Below, one piece after another: positions 6,573-9,848 of a DNA stretch of 9,848 nucleotides. The stretch spans positions 1 to 9,848 of the forward strand of contig JAEDGW010000098.1 of assembly GCA_016297325.1 (NCBI GenBank). Reading direction: 5' to 3'. Position 1 is the first letter of the stretch; each line of letters begins with the position of its first letter. The position numbers and the translations under genes were made by a program. Source of the stretch: Coprococcus sp. (GTDB taxonomy: Bacteria; Bacillota; Clostridia; Lachnospirales; Lachnospiraceae). The notes under the pieces are model-generated. The model was given only the letters and a program-made list of their open reading frames with translations. It had not been told where the DNA came from and did no database searches.

Positions 6573-7865
6573 TTACTGACATCTCGGAAATCTCACCACG
6601 AACCTTGAACCTATATCCTCTCTTGATACAACCTGTATCGTTCCTCCGTGTGCATCTACTATCCATTTGGCTATGGAAAGGCCCAGTCCGGAACCTCCCG
6701 TCTCGCTGTTTCTTGCTTCATCCGAGCGGTAAAATCTGTCAAATATATGTGACAGATCCTGAGGATTCATTCCTGTACCCTCGTCCTCTATCATATAACT
6801 CACATAGCCGGGATCCTCTTTCACTGCAAGTATGATGGTGGTGCCAGGTTCAGAATACTTCGCAGCATTCTGGACAAATATCCTGACTGACTGCTTGACC
6901 ATGGCCACATCACCGAGAACATAAGCCTCATTTTCAGTTCCTCTGAACTCATACCGGTGAGTATCATCTATCATCATGGACTCCTCCCACACCTCACTGA
7001 CCATGCGGTTCAGATCGGTTTTCTCCATGTTCAGGTGCTGTCTTCCGCTGTCGCCCCTCGCTAGGAATAACAATTGTTCCACCAGTTCCTTCATATGCTG
7101 GGATTCATTCTTAAGTGCCTCTATGGATTCGCCCAGAACCTGCTCATCCTCCTTGCCCCAGCGGTCAAGCATGTTCACATATCCCTGGATCACGGCTATA
7201 GGTGTCCGGAGCTCATGAGAAGCATCAGACACAAATCTCATCTGCCTCTTCTCATTCTCCTTCATGTTCTTCAGCAAACTGTTGAGTGCGATCTCTATGC
7301 TCTGCAGATCCTTGTCACCCGTATGTATCACCTGCTCGTCATCATCCGCTGACAAATGTGATATGGCCTTTTCCAGATCTTCGATCTTGCTGTGATCATT
7401 CTGGTTTGATCTGCCCGGACGGCTGGATGAAGGTGTCGAAGATTCCTTACTAAGCCTCTCTGCAGCGATGGCCAGATCATTCAGCGGCTTTAACCGTCTT
7501 CTGACATCTGCAGTTCTAAACAGCGCAAGGAATAGAACAATTGTCTCGGCACCAAGCAGCACGATCCCCGGTATCTCTATGATATCCCACAGGATCTTTA
7601 TATCATATCTGTACTTCTTCCCGTCTGTGCCCTCTATGACATATTCATACGCACCACCGTCATCGTTCTTTTCCACATAATATCTCACTCCACCGACGTT
7701 CTGCGGCATCTGTTTTCTTCCCCACCATCCAAATGCCCCAACAACAAGAAGGGCAATGACGATATCAATAAGTATCACATTGCCCACTTCCTTGAACCAG
7801 AAGCTCATATTGATCCTTCTGGCTATCGATGACATTCTTTTGTTTTCGTTTGTCTTCTTTCCCAT
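6573..7865 (-). CDS. Sensor histidine kinase (two-component system)
   Basis: A 430-residue membrane histidine kinase, partner of the OmpR-type regulator encoded just upstream. The first membrane helix is at about 28-48, an external segment of about 45 residues at 50-95, and a second helix at 96-116. A HAMP-like linker follows, interrupted by a Ser-rich stretch (140-155). The DHp domain has SHELRTPI with the phospho-acceptor His at 217. The catalytic domain has an N box (N333 in VQNAAKYS), a G1 box DEGTGM (361-366), an F box IFDRFYRS (374-381) and a G2 box GGSGLGL (390-396). No other sensory domain is evident, so the signal cannot be named. The ATG at 7865 has only a weak AGAGAG site. An internal ATG at 7808 (MSFWFKEV) has a better AGAAGG site and would shorten the protein by 19 residues without touching the first helix. 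A terminator follows the stop. Confidence 0.94.
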   Translation of the reverse strand: MGKKTNENKRMSSIARRINMSFWFKEVGNVILIDIVIALLVVGAFGWWGRKQMPQNVGGVRYYVEKNDDGGAYEYVIEGTDGKKYRYDIKILWDIIEIPGIVLLGAETIVLFLALFRTADVRRRLKPLNDLAIAAERLSKESSTPSSSRPGRSNQNDHSKIEDLEKAISHLSADDDEQVIHTGDKDLQSIEIALNSLLKNMKENEKRQMRFVSDASHELRTPIAVIQGYVNMLDRWGKEDEQVLGESIEALKNESQHMKELVEQLLFLARGDSGRQHLNMEKTDLNRMVSEVWEESMMIDDTHRYEFRGTENEAYVLGDVAMVKQSVRIFVQNAAKYSEPGTTIILAVKEDPGYVSYMIEDEGTGMNPQDLSHIFDRFYRSDEARNSETGGSGLGLSIAKWIVDAHGGTIQVVSREDIGSRFVVRFPRCQ

Positions 7866-7950
7866 GTATATACTCTCTATCTATGCATATCCGTACAATC
7901 CGCTACTGACCTGTCACATATCTGTCTGTTTTCTCCGGCATTTGGATCAA

Positions 7951-8628
7951 TCATCCCCTGATAACATACCCTACACCTCTGACAGTGGTGATGAGCTTCA
8001 CGCCAAACCTGTCATCTATCTTTGTTCTGAGATATCTCACATACACATCTATGATATTTGTCTCTCCCAGGTAATCGTATCCGCACACCTCATTTATCAG
8101 TTTCTCCCTGTCCATCACGATATCCTTGTTCTCCATGAGCGTCCGAAGCAGCTCGAACTCCCTGTTCGTCAGCTCCACAGGCTCGCCGTTCACCGTAACC
8201 TCATGCCTGTCCACATCCATGCACACCCCACGTATTTCTATCCTGTGTGTATGTACTGCAGCTGTCACACGATTCTTAAGTGCCACCCTTATCCTGGCCA
8301 GCAGCTCTTCTATGGCAAATGGCTTGGTGAGGTAATCGTCTGCACCGGCATCAAGCCCCGACACCTTATCCATGACCGCATCCCTGGCGGTCAGCATGAT
8401 GACAGGCACATCGCTCTCCCTGCGTATTCTTCGAAGCACTTCAAGCCCATTGAGCCCCGGGAGCATCACGTCCAGGACAACCAGATCGAAGTCTCCTGAC
8501 AGAGCCTTTTCAAGGCCCGTCCTTCCGTCAAAGACCTTCTCTGCCTCGTAACCTTCATGAACCAGTTCCAGCTCCACGAATCTTGCTATTTTCTCTTCAT
8601 CCTCCACAACGAGAATCTTCTGTGCCAT
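7951..8628 (-). CDS. OmpR/PhoB-family response regulator
   Basis: A 225-residue two-domain regulator. The receiver domain (about 4-115) carries the acidic pair D10/E11, the phospho-acceptor D53 in LVVLDVMLPG, T80 and K102 in TKPF. The winged-helix DNA-binding domain (about 128-225) has the family signatures LTNREFELL (153-161), VYVRYLRTKID (195-205) and TTVRGVGYVI (214-223). The start at 8628 has AAAGGA about 7 bases ahead, and the protein begins MAQKILVVEDEEK as the family does; a longer frame upstream would start inside the palindromic element. The kinase gene follows after 85 bp, so the two form one operon. The 221-bp repeat element ends only 31 bp upstream of this start, so the operon's promoter must lie inside it, in the short gap, or beyond it. 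The target genes are unknown. Confidence 0.95.
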   Translation of the reverse strand: MAQKILVVEDEEKIARFVELELVHEGYEAEKVFDGRTGLEKALSGDFDLVVLDVMLPGLNGLEVLRRIRRESDVPVIMLTARDAVMDKVSGLDAGADDYLTKPFAIEELLARIRVALKNRVTAAVHTHRIEIRGVCMDVDRHEVTVNGEPVELTNREFELLRTLMENKDIVMDREKLINEVCGYDYLGETNIIDVYVRYLRTKIDDRFGVKLITTVRGVGYVIRG

Positions 8629-8659
8629 ATCTTTTTCCTTTCTTTTATGACTGACGGAC

Positions 8660-8880
8660 GCTGACATAGTTTGGTGGGATGTAAGTCTGTGGGGGTGTCT
8701 CTGCAATTACGCCTAGCTTCCTTCGCTTTGGCTTGCTTCTATCTGCACTCGGCGCCGACCGCGATAAGGACGTTCGCGGATCTCTGCCTCGGCAAGAAGC
8801 ACCAAAGCTCAGTCGCCACGGCTACCCATTGCAGAGACACCCCCCACAGACATTACAATCTCCCACCAAACTATGTCAGC
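8660..8880. repeat. 221-bp palindromic (MITE-like) repeat element
   Basis: Terminal inverted arms at 8660-8707 (48 nt) and 8828-8880 (53 nt) start GCTGACATAGTTTGGTGGGA and end CTGCAAT. They are identical except for three small gaps totalling 5 nt. Pairing continues inward: GCTTTGG (8725-8731) with CCAAAGC (8802-8808), TGCTTCT (8734-8740) with AGAAGCA (8795-8801), and CCGCGA (8759-8764) with TCGCGG (8774-8779). The whole element could fold into one long hairpin. Complementarity stops abruptly at both outer ends, and I see no clear target-site duplication. No credible gene lies inside. It fits a non-autonomous mobile repeat, though a structured leader RNA of the regulator operon is possible. 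It fills most of the 324-bp gap 8629-8952. Confidence 0.82.
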
Positions 8881-8952
8881 TGGATATATGCCGTATTTAT
8901 TACTATATTTTTTTAATCTGTGTTGATATTGGGTTTTATTTACTCTTTATTA
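8881..8952. other. AT-rich spacer between the UBA-domain gene and the palindromic element
   Basis: This 72-bp stretch has very low GC. I see no gene and no GC-rich hairpin that would end the upstream transcript. It could hold a promoter for the regulator operon, but I found no convincing pair of hexamers. Readthrough from the UBA-domain gene into the element is possible. Confidence 0.5.
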
Positions 8953-9492
8953 TTACTTGTTATTTGCGTCTGACTTCAGGTTGTCTACTGAGTCGGCTAC
9001 TTTGTCGCAAGCGTCATTGAGGTTTACGTTTATATCTCCGATTCCTTCAAAATGATATCTGCACTCACAGAAGAGTCCTACCACAAGGAGTGGAATGACT
9101 ACCCAGAAGGCAAATACGAGTGCGATCACCAGGACCAAAACTGGAACGTTCATCATACTCTGTCCTCTTCTCTCCACTATGAAGCTGCTGTCTACACTCT
9201 TCTTCAGGATCCTGCCGCACCATTTGAAAAATCTGTCAACCATCTGTCCAAATGTTGCTTTATTGCAGTCATTTGTGTAAACTTTCTGTGCCTGTTCGAA
9301 TTCTGTTGAGGTCTGCTGCTCCCCGCCTGTAGTAAAGCTTCCCATCTCCGGGGATTTTACCTTGCCAAGCTTCTCCAGATATATGATCGCATCCAGCACA
9401 TCATAATCACATGCCTCAAGTGCACTCTTCGCATCCTCGTAACTTACTCCGGTTTTTTCTCTTAACTTTTCTACCTTTTCAAGTTTATCCAT
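8953..9492 (-). CDS. Small membrane protein with EF-Ts-like UBA domain (DUF4342-type)
   Basis: A 179-residue protein of unknown function. Residues 1-44 (LREKTGVSYEDAKSALE, then DVLDAIIYLEKLGK) match the UBA-like fold seen at the N-terminus of EF-Ts and in DUF4342 proteins. A polar linker with Gln/Thr (50-72) leads to a basic stretch (86-110). One long hydrophobic segment, about 116-141, probably crosses the membrane and is followed by CEC at 142-144. The tail (150-179) is polar and acidic. The layout, a UBA domain then a C-terminal DUF4342-like block whose hydrophobic part is the membrane helix, fits the small clostridial proteins annotated this way. The ATG at 9492 is preceded by AAAGGG at a slightly long distance. 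It lies between a MATE transporter and a two-component operon on the same strand, with 11-bp-spaced repeats in its upstream region. The family assignment is moderate and the function unknown. Confidence 0.82.
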   Translation of the reverse strand: MDKLEKVEKLREKTGVSYEDAKSALEACDYDVLDAIIYLEKLGKVKSPEMGSFTTGGEQQTSTEFEQAQKVYTNDCNKATFGQMVDRFFKWCGRILKKSVDSSFIVERRGQSMMNVPVLVLVIALVFAFWVVIPLLVVGLFCECRYHFEGIGDINVNLNDACDKVADSVDNLKSDANNK

Positions 9493-9605
9493 AATCTTTA
9501 CACCCTTTCTCTTTATCTTAGTTCATCATCTTCCGATAATCTGTCATCTTTCTGATTGTTGCTGCTGATATCATCAACTGATGTTGTTACTATACCAACC
9601 GATGA

Positions 9606-9649
9606 TTAATCTAAAATATGAGAAAGATTAAAATCAGGTTAAGATTTAT
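9606..9649. promoter_or_regulatory. Candidate OmpR-type operator: 11-bp-phased TTAA repeats
   Basis: TTAA occurs at 9606, 9628 and 9639, with TATG at 9617, so four consecutive 11-bp units start TTAATCT, TATGAGA, TTAAAAT and TTAAGAT. Tandem direct repeats at 11-bp spacing are typical of PhoB/PhoP-like regulator sites. It lies upstream of the UBA-domain gene and touches the end of the transporter gene. A partial palindrome, CATCA (9572-9576) with TGATG (9579-9583), sits closer to the gene. Which regulator would bind is not known. Confidence 0.35.
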
Positions 9650-9848
9650 CACTCTGCCGCCGCAATCTTCGCCGTGGACTTCTTCACACAGTAGAGGCAT
9701 GTCGGCAATATGTATATAGTCGCCGTAACCCATGCCGTCTGATCTGCGAAACATATGGCAGTATATCCAAATACTCCGACAAATCCCAGGCTCACTATGA
9801 TCCTGGCCGCCATCTCGGTCACACCTGAGAATATCGCTCTGCCAGAAT
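9649..9848 (-). CDS. MATE-family efflux transporter, C-terminal fragment at window edge
   Basis: The frame runs in from the right edge and ends at TGA (9651-9649), giving 66 codons including the stop. The 65 visible residues contain SGRAIFSGVTEMAARI, then two hydrophobic helices (VSLGFVGVFGYTAICFA and TATIYILPTCLYC), then a basic end (VKKSTAKIAAAE). The sequence resembles the last two helices of MATE multidrug/cation antiporters, where an R-x-x-x-E-MxxR pattern precedes the final helices. About 85% of the gene lies outside the window, so substrate and intactness cannot be judged. No terminator is evident after the stop. Confidence 0.72.
   Translation of the reverse strand, partial: SGRAIFSGVTEMAARIIVSLGFVGVFGYTAICFADQTAWVTATIYILPTCLYCVKKSTAKIAAAE

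Noticed and set aside
7756..8499. A 247-codon open frame on the plus strand
   Set aside because: It lies opposite the kinase and regulator genes, both of which have complete family motifs, and its translation has no recognisable domain and skewed composition.
8629..8706. 26-residue N-terminal extension of the response regulator
   Set aside because: It would begin inside the palindromic element and has no match to receiver domains. The start at 8628 has a good ribosome binding site.
8671..9020. Two small plus-strand open frames across the palindromic element
   Set aside because: They run through the inverted repeat and have no ribosome binding site or family resemblance. Open frames in a 220-bp palindrome are expected by chance.
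1..9848. CRISPR array, tRNA, rRNA, transposase or prophage genes
   Set aside because: No regularly spaced repeats beyond those listed, no cloverleaf-like sequence, and every substantial coding region matches a chromosomal housekeeping or regulatory family.

Overview
The window looks like chromosomal DNA from a spore-forming member of the Clostridia, most likely the Lachnospiraceae. This rests on the SpoIIID protein, the DnaD plus DnaC/DnaI-like primosome pair, a long clostridial-type PRPP synthetase, a YhaN/YhaO (SbcC/SbcD-like) pair and the overall codon use. I cannot name the genus.

Layout. Positions 2-3086 read rightward: the C-terminal part of a DnaD-domain protein (open at the left edge), a DnaC/DnaI-like helicase-loader ATPase 15 bp later, and prs (PRPP synthetase) with its own strong ribosome binding site. 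A bidirectional intrinsic terminator at 3163-3216 separates this block from everything to the right, which reads leftward. In transcription order from the right edge these are: the end of a MATE-type transporter (9848-9649), a small membrane protein with an EF-Ts-like UBA domain (9492-8953), a 221-bp palindromic repeat element (8660-8880), a two-component response regulator and histidine kinase (8628-7951 and 7865-6573), a terminator, spoIIID (6485-6213), and a translationally coupled YhaO/SbcD-like and YhaN/SbcC-like pair (6052-5000 and 5000-3291).

How the parts work together. The left block supplies replication initiation (DnaD plus helicase loader) and nucleotide precursor synthesis (PRPP). 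The regulator/kinase pair is an ordinary OmpR-type operon whose 5' leader region carries the palindromic element. spoIIID starts right behind the operon's terminator, and the short region between holds a possible sigma-E promoter and a match to the SpoIIID binding consensus, which would fit autoregulation.

Most notable points. The YhaO/SbcD-like protein keeps the Mre11 fold motifs but has lost five of the eight residues expected to bind metal or act in catalysis. Its ATPase partner has two membrane helices, shortened coiled coils and an altered ABC signature. Together they look like a membrane-tethered SbcCD relative that no longer cuts DNA. The 221-bp element has 48/53-nt arms that differ only by indels, which fits a MITE-like repeat. 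I saw no CRISPR array, tRNA, rRNA, transposase or prophage gene.
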